A stretch of 64,000 nt of DNA, taken from the NCBI GenBank assembly GCA_024734555.1, contig JANPWX010000336.1:2063323-2127322 (forward strand). Direction: 5' to 3'. Under the pieces are notes generated by a model. That model worked only from the letters and a program-made list of their open reading frames with translations. It was not told the origin of the DNA and did no database searches. The position numbers were made by a program, and so were the translations under genes. Of this stretch, positions 27,401 to 42,400 are shown one piece after another. The stretch is from Trochalopteron elliotii. Its lineage: Eukaryota; Chordata; Aves; Passeriformes; Leiothrichidae. The first letter of the stretch is position 1. Each line of letters starts with the position of its first letter.

Positions 27401-30400
27401 TATACAGCAAACACACAGAGCTTTACTGATTTGCTCTGGCAGTCAGGTGGGCTGAATACTGAAACAACAGGGATAGAGCTTGGCAGTGGAAAACCCAGGG
27501 AAGTTTAGTCCTTCAGGAGTTGTGTATTGCTCCTGCAGAGGTGCTGTGGGCTCTGTGGCTGTGATTTGTTTGCTGAAATCCAGGAAATACTTTCCATGTG
27601 TCCATTTGCCACAGCTGGTTTGGGAGCTGCCTCAGGACATTGTGATTTGCCAGGATCCTTAAAAGCCTTTACATTTCCTGGTGGTGTCTACTTCTGCCAA
27701 AAACCATTTCAGTGCCATTTGTACAACACACAGGAGAAGATTTGTTGCACACTTTGTGGGGCTTAAAGTAGAGATATTTTTCCAAGTATTCCTTAGATTT
27801 CTTCCTCACCCAGGCCTGCTGTGTCAAGAACCCTAATGCTGTGCACTATTGGAGTTGTATTTACCCTGTGTTTGGTGCAGTTCAGGCAAACTTTTGTCAT
27901 CCTACACACTCATTTACCTTTTCACCCTTGTGATCTGGAGTTGTTTCAGCAGCAGGAGAAGCTGAGTTACATCTCCCTGTGGTGTTTTCCTGCCTGATCT
28001 TTCCACCTTGGTGAAACCCATCTGTCAGCACTCAGTGCTTTGTGCTGTGTCCTTGTGAAAGACAAAGGTAGATTACACTTGGCAGGGCATTTTTTCTTCC
28101 TCCTTGTGGAAATCCAGCTTATCCTATTTACCTGCAGCTCTGAAGTGCCAGAGCTGAGAAATCTAATGGGAATAGGTGTGTGTTTGCCAAGGATCCACTT
28201 CAAACACAAACGTTTTTTACTCAATTCACTAAGTCCTGACTTTATTTGTATCCTCTTTGGAAAGCAGCATTTAATGCTCAATTATTTTGCCCAGGTTTGT
28301 GTGGAGGAGTTTGGCTCTGGATTGACTTCTGCAATTCTTTTTTTAAATTTTAAGTTTTAATTAAAGGTTTCTCTGGGTGATAAAATCAGGTTTTTATTTC
28401 AGGATTGTTTCTGTGGAGATGGATTTATGAAGTTCATGGTGTTACAGAATCTGAAGCTGCCTCTTAAGGTTTCCTCTTAGGATTGTAATTGCCTTACACA
28501 GCCTCAGTTCTTCAGGAAACTTGGCTTTAAAAAACCCAGTCACTCCTCTCAGTTGCCTGTGGTCTTTGGAGGTTGTTCTAATGATTCCTGTGGGATGAAT
28601 ATTTTCCTAAAGTTACTTGAGGACTGTGGTGTTGTCCTCATTAGTGAGAGCACTAATCTAATTCCATTAGAAATTCCATTGATAATTAGCAACAGTTGCT
28701 GAGTATGGATTTCACTGAATTTTATAACCTTTCATAACTGTAGGCAGTTTTTTAGAGTCCTTAAACAGCAAAACAGTTCAGAATTTTTACAGAACAGTCT
28801 TAATTTCTCAAGCATTGCCCTGAGCAGCTGTGGCTGCCCTGTCCCAGGGAATGTCCAAGGGCAGTTGGATGAGGCTTGGGACACCCTGGGATAGTGGAAG
28901 GTGTCCCTGCTCATGGCAGGGGATGAGCCTCTAACCCAAACCAGTGGGGAATTAATTCTGTGAAACCCCTGGATAAGAACCAGCAGCAGCTGCCAAAGTG
29001 TCAGTGCCTGGGCCAGACACCTGCTGAGAACAGGTGAGCCATGGGAAGAGAAGGTTTGTCAGCAAATGAGTAATGCAGGTAAGAAACAAATAGAGATTTT
29101 GTGTAAAGGATCTTGAGGCATCCCTTTGGAAACACCCTGACTTGAATTCCCCCCAGATTTTCCATTTGCATCAAAAGCTGTCATTGCCCAGCACAGTCTC
29201 CTCAGGTCTGGAGCCACCAGAGACCAGCAACATGTTGGGATTGTAAAACTTGTTTCACCAAGAGTGATTTCCTCCTTGTTGGTTTTGTTTTTTGTTTTGT
29301 TTGTTTGTTTTTAAATCATACACTTAGGTCTGGCCTGGGAAGCACATCTCAAAGTGGAAAGGGATTCCTGTCCTTGTGTCTCACCTCCAGTTCTGTCAAG
29401 CACCAGTCTGAGCCTGGTGCTTTTGTCTCCAAGTTATTCCCCAGGGTGCTAAATACAGGAGCTGGCAGGTTTGGGATCTTTTATCCTGCTGAAGTTTGGA
29501 GTAGTTTTGTCCTTGCACTGCTGGTGTCTTTAGGCAGCTAAAGAGTCCCAGAGCTCTGTGTCATTTCAGGTCTGATCCTTCTAAAGACTCTTGCAAAATA
29601 ATGTCTTGGCCAGCTGTACTTTGATCCTCCTGGCTTTTCATTTCTGTGCTTATACATAATAAGGGCATAATTACAGTTAGATTTAAGCCTACCTTCAAAT
29701 TCCATTTTTCTGTATAGCTGAAGAAAAGCATTTCAAACTAAATACTGCCTTCAGATTTGGATTCTGCTTGATCTCATCATCGATCATGTTGAAGTTAGTT
29801 TTCTTTATTAATGTAATTTCCTGTCTCAGGAGATCAGTCTGTTGGAAATGCTCTTTGATACATCTGAATGAAAAGCATGCTGTAAATGCCAGTGTGCCAC
29901 AGGTGTGTTGGATCCTCTAAGCAGGCAAACTAACACAAAATTCAGCTGGGAAGTTTGGGGGAAAAATATTCATTATCTGTATTTCTTCTTCAGATCTTCT
30001 GGTTTAAAGAAGTTCATTTAAGTGATTTGCTGTAGCTTCTTTGTTTCTCTGGTGTACCTGCTCTTTGTTACCATTTTTATGTCAAAGGCATATTTGAATA
30101 TTTGGCTCCTGCAGGGATTCTTCCTGTTCAGAAGACATCAGGTCTTTTCCTTGTGACTTCCTTACTTCCAAACTGCTTAGATTCTGCTCTTTATTTCAGT
30201 TTGTTTTTGACTTAATTCCTCGAGGCTTAAATCTGTCTGGGAGTTAGAAGTATCCACTGATCTGTAGTGATTGTTGGCCAGTTTGGGTGCAAAGCAGCTT
30301 GTTTGGATAGCAGTCACCAGAATTGTCCAAGATTCTTTAAAAAACATTTTTCTGTAAAACACTTGGAGAATATGAAGTATAATAAATAACATTTCATGCT

Positions 30401-33400
30401 CTGTGGGTGCTGCATCCTGTCACTGTGCATTTCAGAGGAGATACTATTTGTGGTAAAAAGCATTAGCAATAGCTCTAAACAAGCATTTTATTTTCCAGAT
30501 AATTGTGGATAATAATCTGTGTTCTGTGATGGGTAGTGGTCCTTGAAGAAGCAGAACAATTGAAATGCTTTTCTTTTGCAAAGTATTCCAGAGCACATGA
30601 GTGGGTCAAAAGTCAAATACCAGCTCTCTGTGACCCAGGTTTATATCATGTTTCTATCTGAATGTTTCTTTATTGGATTAGAGTCAAGGAATGCACTCCA
30701 AGGGGTTTTAATGGCAAACTGCTTTCTCTAATGCCTTCCCTAAGGAATTTTTAAGAAATAATGTTCATTTAATTCATTCACGCATGATTTTTAGCCCAGT
30801 TCTCTTTGTCAGGCTTTTCACCCTTGCAAATGGTTTCCCATCACAGCCAGCTGGAAATTTTTCCAAACATATCCCTCTAAAGTTCTGTATTCAGACAGTG
30901 ACAGTGATATATGAAGGCTTCTCATAATTACTGTTATCATTTTTTTTAAGCTCAAATGTCAGAAGTTTAGTGATGACTCAAGGCAGCTGGAAAATTTGCT
31001 TTAGCACAGAGAAAATACTTCAAAAACATTTACTTGAATTTAATTTAATGTAGTTTTTAGAAGTATTTTATTGTTATTATTGTGTGTGAGCTGGTGCTGG
31101 ATGAGCCCATGTGCTGGGGTTGGATGTGCATGGTGCTCCTAAGGCATGAACAGTTTGAGCTGAATGATTTTTAAGGGGTTTAAAGAACCAAAGTGTCAAA
31201 GTCTGACCACTTGAACATGGCATAAAGGAGTGGGAAATGAGCAGTAAACAAAATTTTCTGGATTTTTTTTTTTCTGGCACTGTTCTGGTGGTTGATTCCA
31301 AGCATTGCCTGGGTTAGCCCTGCATTCATTCTGACAGAGTGACTGAGAGGAGAGGGGAGGATTGGTTCCAGCTGCCAAGTGAGGTGTTGTCAGGGAGTGG
31401 GGCTTTTCCATGGACTCCAGCCCTGTGTTGGCAGGCTCCAAAGGAGCCTGTCTGAAAATTCAGCTTGTCATCATGTCCTGCCTGCCTTGTCAGGAGTGTG
31501 AATAATTCAGTAACAAAAGCTACCAAGCCAGAATATTTTTTTTTCCCCTGCTGTCTTGACAGATCTTTATTTCAGTAGTAAAACATTTACCATGCAGCCT
31601 CCAAATTACTTCCCATGTGAGTCTCAGAGTGGTGTGGTTTGGAAGGAGCCCTTTAGAGCATCCAGTGCCACCCCCTGCCATGGGACACCTGAATCTGCCC
31701 CAGGTTGCTCCAAGCCCTGTCCAGCCTGGCCTGGGCCACTTCCAGGGATGGGGCAGCCACATTAATTTTGGCAGATTTTGTAAAAAAATCAGTCTTTTTA
31801 CAAGTTCTGCAGGAACAGTTTAACAGCCCTGTCTATTCAGAGCCCTTTAATCAAGCATCCCCCTGGGTTTGCTCATCTGGGAGTGTCATAAGGATGGTGG
31901 TTATCAAATAACCCCTCCTTTGATTAGGTAGAGATCTCCACCTTGTCAGCTCATGGTCAGGCACTCTGTGTGCTTGGATTACAGAGATTTTATCCTGGAG
32001 GATTGGGCAGTTGCTTTTAGTGTGTTTTATTTGACCACATCAGCAGAAACAGGTTTTAATGGTGCTGCTGGCCAGGAGAGCCTGTTGGGGTGTGTGCTCC
32101 CTCCCCAGCAGTGAAATGTGAGCTCAGGGTTTCTGGATTCCTGCACCATTTAACCCTGCTGGGGTATTAACATAACCCTCAGCTCAAAACCTTTTAACTT
32201 CCCCAGCCCTTCCAGGGCTTGGTGCAGAAAACAGCAGCTGCTTTGGGTTCTTCAGTAGCACTGAGCCTATGAAAGGGCTGAAATCCCTCTGGAGAAAGAA
32301 ATGGGGATTTCTTTTAGTAGGGGAGAGTGTAAACCAGGTCTGGGCAGATTTGGAATATTGTGGTTTTCATATTCTCTGAAAAGTCACAGATGTCTGCCAG
32401 CAAAGTTTGAGTAGGTAGGTAACACTGAAAGATGTAACAGGTGGCAAAAAGGATAATCCTTCTGTTTAAGATTCTTACTTGCTTCATCAGGAATGAAAAT
32501 TGATGTTTTACCACTGCAGATTTGGGGTTTTTTTCTTCATTGGCTACAGGCAAACCGAGCTTTTCACATTGTCTTGATTTTCCTTGTAGTGTTCAGTAAT
32601 AACTGTGTTTTCATTTCAATATCTTTTGTTATCAACTGAAAAACAGGTTTAAACAAAAATAGATGGCTGTTTTATTTTCAGTATCATGAAGTGGTTAATG
32701 TTGGTTTACTCTAGAGTTTGTAGGCTCGATACTTATTTTTTGTGTGAATAGAATGGGATGTGATGCCCACAAACTGCAGTGCTGGGAAAGCAAACTAAAT
32801 GTAAATGCTGGAGAGCTGTTGTGGTGTTTGGTACTTTGCTGATGAGAACTGGAGTGCTGTGGAGAGGGAAATGATTCACCCTGGGTAGGACAATGGAGCA
32901 GTGGGAGGCTGGGCATTCATTTGGATCATCTTAGCCCTGGATTAACAGCCTGACATTTAAATTGCATTCTGTTCCTTATCCTTTCCTTGCATGTCTCAGT
33001 CTTGCTGTAATGTTCCTACGTCGACAACCTCCCTCACCTGTTTTATCTCTGCTCTGACAAGGATCACTTTTGAAGGAGTAAATACAGACCACTTCTCTCT
33101 GCTGTGCTGCCCTTTGTGCTCACAGGTGCCAAAGGTTCCCATTCCCCAGATAAACTTAAATGCACAAAGGAAAAAGCAACCATTTTTTTAATCTTGACAT
33201 TCTACTTTTTATTTTTTTAATCCTTTTTCTGCTTGTCAGAACTGAGGTTTGCCTGTGGCTTAAAGCAGCACTGGGCTGCAGTCACAGCTGAGACTCTCAT
33301 CCCAGGGCTTTTCTCTGTTACATCTTGGAAACTTCAACCCTCCAGGCTTGTGATAAAGAGAGCAAAGAATGTTTGGCAAGGAGCTCAGTGCAGGAGCAAG

Positions 33401-36400
33401 GCCTGAGTCATGACAGTGTCAGAATTGGGTGGATAAGCCACCCTCCCCTGGGAAGCCTCTGGCACTGCCTGACACTGACAAAAAGAGGCTCCACTGGGGT
33501 TTTTGAAACCATTCTCCTTGTGCTGCTCAGGGGAGAGTTTCTCTTCATGGTTTGCAGTGGCCACTCATCCATGATATATTGGCTGTATTCTGCTGGCAAT
33601 CCCACCTATAATTCTTGGGCTGAAAGGAAGTTTTCTCTCAAGTGTGATTAAAGTCAGTGGCCATCTTTTTAAAAATAGAAACAAAGGCTGTTATCAGGAG
33701 GGTGATATCCTGAACAAGGCATTTTAGTACGTACAGCTGCTAAAATAGGTGACAAGGAAAAGAAAGTTTTTGCCTTATTCTTAGAAGCAATGAATTTAAT
33801 GTGATTAATGTCAATTATTGTGAGTGGGGAGAGATTCAGAACTGCAGGGCACTTGAGGTTTAAAGTAAATTTTTGATTAAAGTTTTGTAGACTGTAGAAA
33901 TGTAATTGGGTAGGGGAAGGAGGGGAATCCCTCCATGTGTTAGAAACTAAGCAGTCTGGTCTTGAACATCCTGAAATACAATAATTTGCATTTCAAAATT
34001 ATCTGCTAATCTGCTATCTGAAAAGATAATAGCTATTAGGTGTAGGACAGAAGGACTTCCGTGGATCTGAGGGTGAAGGAAATACTGAGTTGACAAGCCT
34101 GATGTTTTCCTCCCCCCTAGCCCAAGACTAAAAACTATCCTTTTAACAAAATGTTCTTGTGTTTGGTGCATTACTGTGGTGTGGAGAGATGTGTCAACCC
34201 AGTGCCACTGTTGCTTTTAAAGCCTTTCTGTTTTCTATCCTTCCACTCCTCTGATGAAAGTTGGAGTCTGTCAGTCTGATAGTCTTGTAACAGCAGCAGA
34301 ATCATTTGAAGAAATACAAAATTATGGATAATGATGAAAGTAAGGAGCCTCTGGAAAACTTGGCAGCTGTCAGGTTGCATGAAAATAATCTTAGTTTTAA
34401 TGTAATGCAAGTGAAAGGATGTGATGGAAACATTTCTTTGTTCTCTCTTGCTCATGGCCAGTGTAACCAAGTGTAATGATTCTGAATCACATTAGGGGGG
34501 TGTTTGCTCTGTAGCTGGAGGTTTTCCAGCCCTCCATCCTTGAGACATTTCCAGGGGGTATTTTACAGAGTCACTGAGGTTAGCAGGGACCTCTGGATGG
34601 TGGTGACTCTTTGCCACTAATCATGGCCCACTGAGCTCAGCTTTTCAGCAGGTTCATTGCCCTCCTGCCCCTTCACCTGCTCTGTCCTGAATCACTTTGT
34701 CCTGGAGCTTCACTGGAGTGAACCTTTGGCAATTGCTTTGCTTTTTAGTTTTTGTTTTTGGCAGAGGAATAAGGCTTACACAGTGAACCCATCCATCTGT
34801 CCCCTCATCCCTGCCTCCCCCTCAATCCCTGGAGCTTTTAAACACACACATGGATTTCCATTGGATTTGACAGAGCAGCAGAGTCTCTACATCCAGTTCC
34901 TGTAGCTGTCACCAAAAGCAGCAGCAGCAGCAGAGGGAGGCTGGGCTGGGGGGGAGCCCCAGGAAAGCTCCAGGTGGGCTCCATGGGCAATTCCAGCTGG
35001 GAGCAGACCCCAGGCTGTGCCCTGCCCTGCTGGTCAGGCTGAGCTGGTGAAAAGTGCCAAGGAAAAGCTGCCTGGGTGTGGGGAGGAATGATGGAAGTCT
35101 GCACATCTGTCAGCAGTCAGATTTGCTGTCTTTGCTTGCTGAGTGTGTCTTGTAAAGCTCTTCCTTGCCTGTGCTAGACATTCCCTGGCTGTAGGTGCTC
35201 CAGACTCTTGCACACTGAGGCTTTATTTTGGTAAAGAGAGCTCCCCACAAGGTGCTCAAACACCACAGGGTGTTCCATTGCTTCCTTCTGATCACAAGAT
35301 CTGCATATTTTTACTTGCAGTTATCTTTTTTCCTCTTCCCTATTTAGGCACACTTGAAGTAATTAGTGGGCACACTGCTGCATATAGGAATTTTTAGGGG
35401 GGTTTTGTGCAACTGATTTTTTTCATTTTCAGTGCTGCTGGCTCTTACTCCCCACATTGGAGCAAAATGTGCTGTTAAAATTGCTGAAGAAGTAATTGAG
35501 GTCAGGGCTTTGAAGCTGCTGCTTCTTTGTGGTGAATTATTAATTCTCAAGGCAATACAGAAAGAGTGACATTGTAAAATTCATTGTAAAGTTGTGTACT
35601 TTGTCACACTAGCTGCTCTGCTTGCATTCATTCTGTTCTCCTTTTCATAACATCTCCTTGGACTACCTTTTACCATTTTTTAGTTGTTTTCAGTTCATCT
35701 GCAAACTGGATTTCTGATTTTCAGCTCCTCCACAGGATTTTGGAATTATTCTGCTGTGAAGTTTGTGAGGTCAGTCTTTCGTAGTGAGAAATTACAGTGA
35801 AAAAAGGGAAGTTCCTAAGAGTTTATCATGAGATCCAAGGCTCTGTTAGAAACCAGTTTGAGGTGAAACAAGTACTTCTATCCCCATAGAAACAGTAAAA
35901 AAATACTGTTTTAAAACCAGGAACTTCTCAGGTCTTTGATTTCTGGTCTGGGTCCAGGAATGTAGGATGCAAATTAATATGTTTTCATTTTCAGCCCATT
36001 TGGTGTTGGACTTTGTCAAAAGCTGTTGATGGCTCTCAGCTCAGGGGAGGGGAGAGAGCAGAAGGGCTGTTCAGTACTGGTCAGGACAGGGACATCAACA
36101 GAGCTGACCCAGAGCTGGCTCTCACTGTGTTTGCTTCAAGCTGCCTTTGTCAGGACCTCATTTTTTATGTTGTTTGCAGTGTAGAATGTTTGAGTCAATG
36201 TTGTTGATTAAATTAGCGTGGTCTCATCCTTGCTGTGCTCCTCGAGTTTCCTCTGGCTGGGATCTGTCTCTGTCCTTGGTCTAGGATGAGATTTTTCCAC
36301 TTAACCCCATCCCCTGGTTTAAACTGAGAGCCCTGCACCATCCTGAATTCTCTCTTCCTGATGGAAAGCAGCTATTTCCAAACATTGGTGAGAACACTGC

Positions 36401-39400
36401 TTTTTATTTATAACTTCACAAAACTGCAGTGATGAAAGTGTGGCGGTGCTGTTAACCTCCTTCAGGTGAAATAAGAAATTCACATTTATTCCTGGCTACT
36501 GAATCAAGTATCTCTTCCCTGATTTCTTCTAGAGGGGTTACAAAACACTGAAGAATTCTTTTCATTAAATGCACCCACAAGGTGTATCTGAAGAACTGAA
36601 GTAGATCTTCACCTTTGGCTAACCTCAGCTTTCCAAGCTTTTACCACATTGGAAAAGAATGTAGCCCCAAAAGGCTTTCAAGCTTGATGTGGTTTTTTTT
36701 GGAAGCTATTTAATTTTTGTTGTGGGGTTTTTATTACTCTCTGATTGCAGCTTAATGGCTTATTAAGAACAACAGTTCCATCCCAGTCCAAAAACATCTT
36801 TTCATAACAATTCTCTCTGTGAGTCATTGCATTTATTTATCTCCCTATTTACTGCAGTAAATCCTTCACTTCCTCTGCTCCCCCAGCCACCCTGTTTGGT
36901 GTTTGTTGTTCCCACTGAAACCGTGGCAGCCATGGTAGAACACATCTTTGTTTTCCTGCAGCATTCCTGCATTTCCAGATCTGCACTGGGATTTTTCTTG
37001 GATTGCCTCCCCATTTTATGTTCTGTGTCCTTGTTACAGCCTTTGAAAGCTTTTCCCAGCGAGCACAAAGTGCATTAAATGGCATGTGCAAATGAGCAAC
37101 AGCACAGCTGCTAATTGTGCTAACAGATGTAAATAGGAAAAACTTTACTTTTCTAATGCTGCAAGTATTTATAGAAACCATTACCCATCTTCCATAACAC
37201 TTTGATTATGGATGGAGCCTCTCTCAGGTTCAGCAAAGTTGATGAAGCTCTTGCAGATGGGTTGATTTGCTGAGGTAATGTGGAAGAAATGCAGATGTTC
37301 TAAAGCTTTTGTTTTAGATGCTTTAGGCCACTAAGTGGCTTCTAAGGAAAGCTTTTGCTTTGCATCCTTCAGAAACATCCGTGGCTTTGGAAAGGGAACA
37401 CAGGGCAGGGGTGGGTGTTCAGTACCAACAGAGGGACTCTGAGCTCCTGGAGCTGCCTGCCCCACATGCCTCACCTGCCTGCTCAGGTTAGGTGGAACAC
37501 CATTTGTCTTGGGTAGAGCATGACTGGCAGAAACCCTCTGGCCAGAGCCAGGCAGCTCCCATTTCCTCTGTGCTTGTGATTTATCCATCAACATCCTGGA
37601 TCCCAAGGACATGACCTCTCCTGGGAATGAGTGGCATCCTCATGGGTGGAAGTGTGTTTACACTCACTGGAGGTCAGCCTCAGAGTAATTTTCCTGAAGG
37701 GCTTTTGTATAACCCTTTCCCACAGTTGGCAAAGCTGATCCCTGCCTGGGCCAGCCTTGGAGGAGCAGAGGGGACTCCTGACCTCAGGCACTGAGGGACC
37801 CAGCAGTCTCTGCTCCCTGGGTTAACTCCTAGACAATTTTCTATGTTTTCAGCAGCCCAGGTGAAATCTTGAATGGCAGTAAGTAATTATCTGTGGCAGT
37901 CTGGGCAAATCCCAAATGCTTTGGCACCAGAGGATTCTCCAGGCCTTCAGCCCCATGGTGGATTTGGAATCACAGTGAATTTCATCCAGGGCACAATTTT
38001 CTTTGGGGAGCTGCTTTGCTCTCTTCATCTGGCCCCATTCTCTTGCCTTTGCACAAACAGGATTTATCTAATCCATAGCCTGTTCCTTCTCTAGGAACTT
38101 CAGAGTCCTTCTCTCCCTTCATCTTTCTCCAGTGGCAGACAGCAGAAAATTTGTGGAAGCATGAGGGAAATGGTTCCTGCTTAAGATGTGAAATCCTAAC
38201 AAATGTGCAGATGTGTTCAGGGTGTTAATGAGTTGCTGTGTCTCTGCAAGGTATCTTCAGCTTCTCTCTGTCCTGGTAGGCAGGTCAGTGCTTCCCACAA
38301 TTCTGTAACTTACCTCTGTGTGCAGATTTTTTTTTTGTTTAAAAAGTCCAAACCTTAGTGTTTCTCCCTCACAGTGCTGCTCTCTTCCAAATAGCTGCAG
38401 TGGTGTGTTCTGCTTTTGGTAATTTTTTTTTTTCCCTGCAGTAAAAATTTCACCTTTTTCCCCCCCTTAGGACTTAGCTACTAAGAAATCTGCTAAAGCT
38501 TTTCCTCATCATTTTGCAAAATCACAGTTGCTTGGTGTCTAGGAGAATGTTAAAATCTGAAGTTGGAATCACAGGCCTTGAAAATTGATGTGGCTTTGAG
38601 TGCACCTGCTGAGCAGAGAGCTTGTGGGAGATATCTTTGTCTGGGTTTTTCACCCCCTACTCTTCCCTTTCTTCAGAGAACTAAAATTTAATTACAGACC
38701 TTGGAAAAGTCTTCACATCATGTAGAGACTGAGCTAAATAAAACAATGAGAGGGAAATGAGAGCAAGGCAGGAACATGAATTGTAAAAGAAAAAAAAAAA
38801 ACCTCACACTTGAGGTTTCTGGACTACTCAAAGGTTTCATTCAGCTCCTTTTTAAATGGGAGGGGATGTGTGGGGGTTGGTGGGTGTGAACACTTATTAT
38901 TTTCTGCAAGGGGGAAAAGAAAGAAAAGGTGGCTTTCAATATAATTCATAGGGCTAATGGATAGATCTACCTGGTTATTATATCCTAAAGCCTTGACTGA
39001 GCTGAATAATGAATGTCATTTTACTGGTGCTCTGAAGTCCCCTTTCCTAATCATTTAAGAACCACAAGTCAGGTCCTAGCAGAAGTCATTTGGAATTTAA
39101 CTTTGGTAATAAATAGTGTTCTGTCAAAATACAGCTGCTTTAAAAAAATAATTATTACTGTTCTGATTACTAGCACAGAAGAGGGAAGGGCAGGAGCAAT
39201 TGATCTGTGATCTTTTGCTGTCTCCATTTGAATTTTACAGGATTGTGGATCTAAAGAATGTGAAGGTGGATCAGAAAGGTTGTCACAGTATCTGGGTGGT
39301 TGTAGACACAATGAAGGGACAGATGTGTTAAACTGCACATTTTCCTACAGGGACTGGCCAAATACTGCAGAATGTGAAGTACCAGTAGTGGGAATGTTAA

Positions 39401-42400
39401 GGATAATAAATGAGCTAAATCTGCTTTAGGGGTTTTTTTTAATACATGTTTTTTTAGTTTTATTTTTGGGTAATCCTTATACCAAATAATTCATTTTAAA
39501 TAAATCAGAAAAATTCCCAAGGGAGAGTTTCCATCAGAACTTTTCCAGACTTCTCTGGTAGCTGTCACCAAAGGATTGTGTTTGCTTTGGATAACTGAGC
39601 AGATCTTCTTTGGGTTACAAATGAAAAGCTTAATGAAAGACAAGCAGTTAATAAGCATAACTTTGTGTAGTATAAACAGTTGAAAAAAATAAAGTCTCTT
39701 CTCCCAGAGCTGCCAGATTGGGTCAAATATCAGTTTTTGAAACAGTGCCTAGTTCTTGGGTATGTGTTTCTACATGCTTTTAGACAGGGCAGAATGGAAT
39801 TCTCTTCTGGGGTTGAGGCTCTATAGATCCTCTCCCAAGTAAATATAATCTTAAATATAATCACAGAACCCCTCCAGGTTTGGGTTGGAAGGGATCCTAA
39901 AGCTCATCCCATTCCACCCCCTGCCATGGGCAGGGACACCTTCCACTCTCCCAGGCTGCTCCAAGCCCTGTCCAGCCTGGCCTTGGACACTTCCAGGGAT
40001 CCAGGGGCAGCCACAGCTTCTCTGGGCACCCTGTGCCAGGGCCCCACCACCCTCACAGGGATGAATTCCTTCCCAGCACCTCATCTAAACCTTCTCTTTA
40101 TCCATTTAAAATCATTGCCCCCTGTCCTGTTTATTTTATATATATTTATCCTTGTAAAGGTTATTTATTAAACCTCTTTGCACAAACAAAACACCTTTGT
40201 TTAAACACAGAGGACACTTTCCGTGGACTATTTTATGTCCTTGAAGGGATTTATGAATCCTTTCCTTTCTAATTTCTAGCAGGATTTTTGCCTGTGCCTC
40301 TTTATAATGCATGGTACGTCCTGCTCTGCTGAATTTTTCTTTGCTTCTGATTATTCAGTGTTGCACATAAGCAGCTGTGCCCAGAGAGAGGTGCCCCCTG
40401 TTTATCAGGCAGTGCTGAGCCATATGGCAGGTGAGGATGGAATATTGCAGCTCTGGGATGAGCCCCTCCTCTTGTCACAGCCAGTTCCACATGGATTCAC
40501 ACCCTGTGAGTGCATCCCTGCCAGCACCATCAGGCCCTTCCTTCCTCACTGAGGTCTTGCCTGTCTTCAGTGTTCCTGTGTAACAACTCACAAAGGGACA
40601 GAGGGAAAAGCTGAGGGTGCCCTTGGCTATTGCACACACAGAGAAGCTGCAGGTGTGTGTCCAGTGGTGTTCCTCAGCCTTGTGCTCACCTCCAAACCTG
40701 ATCCATCCTCTGGAGAAACACAGGAGGGGGAAACAATGTGCAAGAAGCCCTCAGTGAATTCAGTTTCCACCACAGATACCATAACCTGCATCTAGGGATT
40801 GAAATTGCCTGGGTTTGGAAATTTCATTTCAGCTGAAGATGGCATTGGCTTTGCAGTGTTTGTTAGTTTTTTAACACTGTTGGAGGAGTGTGGAAATGGG
40901 TGTGCCTGCAGCAGAGTGAGAAAGTCACACACACACTATTGCCTTTAGTAGGTGCCATATTAGACCAAAATAGCTGCTCTTTCACCCCAGAAAAGCTGCC
41001 AGCCTGTTCCTAAGGAGGAGTGGGATTTCTGCAGCCCCATATTTTTTATAGGATATTTCTGACCTTACACTGAGTTTTAACTTCGTTGAGATTCTGAGCA
41101 CTTTGAGTGTAGCTGTGGACATCTGTGAGGCACTTGAGCAGTTGAAAAGTGAAATCACAGAGTTCCTGATGGCTCACAGCTTTTCTTTGATCCTTTTGGA
41201 TTTTAAGCATGGGATAACCTTTGTCCTTTCACTGGTAGAAAAACTCAGTGGCAGAAAACCAAACCATCATAAGGGGAGCTGATCTTAAGTGTTTGAAACG
41301 TGGCGTTGGAGCCAGGGAAATATTTATTATTAATTTGTTCCAAGCTTGACTGAGGCAAAAAGGTGATATTAGTGCTCTTTCCTGGTGTGATGTGATGTCC
41401 AGCTCTGGGTAGTCTGTACTAAAACACTTGGGGTGTGTTTGAAAGGCATCATTTTATATACTGGCAAATCTGGAGCCTGACAAGTGACACTGAAGCAGGA
41501 CCCTGCCTTGTTGTGATCCCAGAGGTTGTGGCAGTGGGATTTTGTGCCCTTGCTAGTAAAAGCAGAGCCTTGGCAGAGGATTTCAGTGTTTCCACAGCCT
41601 CTGCTTTCCAGGCAGCTCCAGTGTACCAGGACAGTGCTCAAAACCTCCTCATCAACTGAATGCATTGTTTCTTTAGTTACTTTCTTTTTTAACAGATGGG
41701 ACTACATAAATTTTCCAGGTTTTCCTGCTTGATACTCCAGCAGCACACAAAAAGGGGAATGCAGTAGAATGCACTCTGGAGCACAAGCCCCACAGGGTGT
41801 TAGGATAGAACATATTAAATACCAAGCTGTAAGGTTCAGGCTCAGAATAACATGCCAGGAATGTGGTGTCTGCACAGGGATCACACCATGTCAGAATTTC
41901 TCTTGCTCAGCTTCTCTGTGCTTTATAAGCATGAACTACCAGAACTGTGTGGTTTTCCCAGGATACAGAGGTTATGGAATAGCAGGCAGTTTGTGTAAGT
42001 ACCTGAGTTGGGAGCTGGTGATAGAAGACTCTTTTCCCACTTCATTCCCCAGTGGAGATTGCTGTGGAGCACTCTGTAAGGATTCAGGGCTCTCAGGTGT
42101 TGGGAGTCCAGGGCATGGGGAAAACCCCTCAATGTGCCCTGGGGGCTCCAGGACCCCTGCCAGGACCCCAGGACAGCATTGCCTTTGACCTTGGCCCATG
42201 GCAAAAGCTGCCAACACTTAGGGATGAAAAGTGAACAACAAAAATTTAAATTAGATACTAGTTTAGTTTGTCACTGGGTGAAAATTTCAGTTCTGGGTTT
42301 TTAGAATGGAAGTAAATAGAGGCAAGATGGAGAATTTTGGGTGGTGTCTTAAGTTCTTCTCCTCCTACTCCCATCTTCTGCTGTGACAGTGGCACAAAGA

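Noticed and set aside
34565..34602. Possible short CR1 end (cagagtcactgaggttagca)
   Set aside because: Only about 38 bases resemble the CR1 terminus, too little to call.
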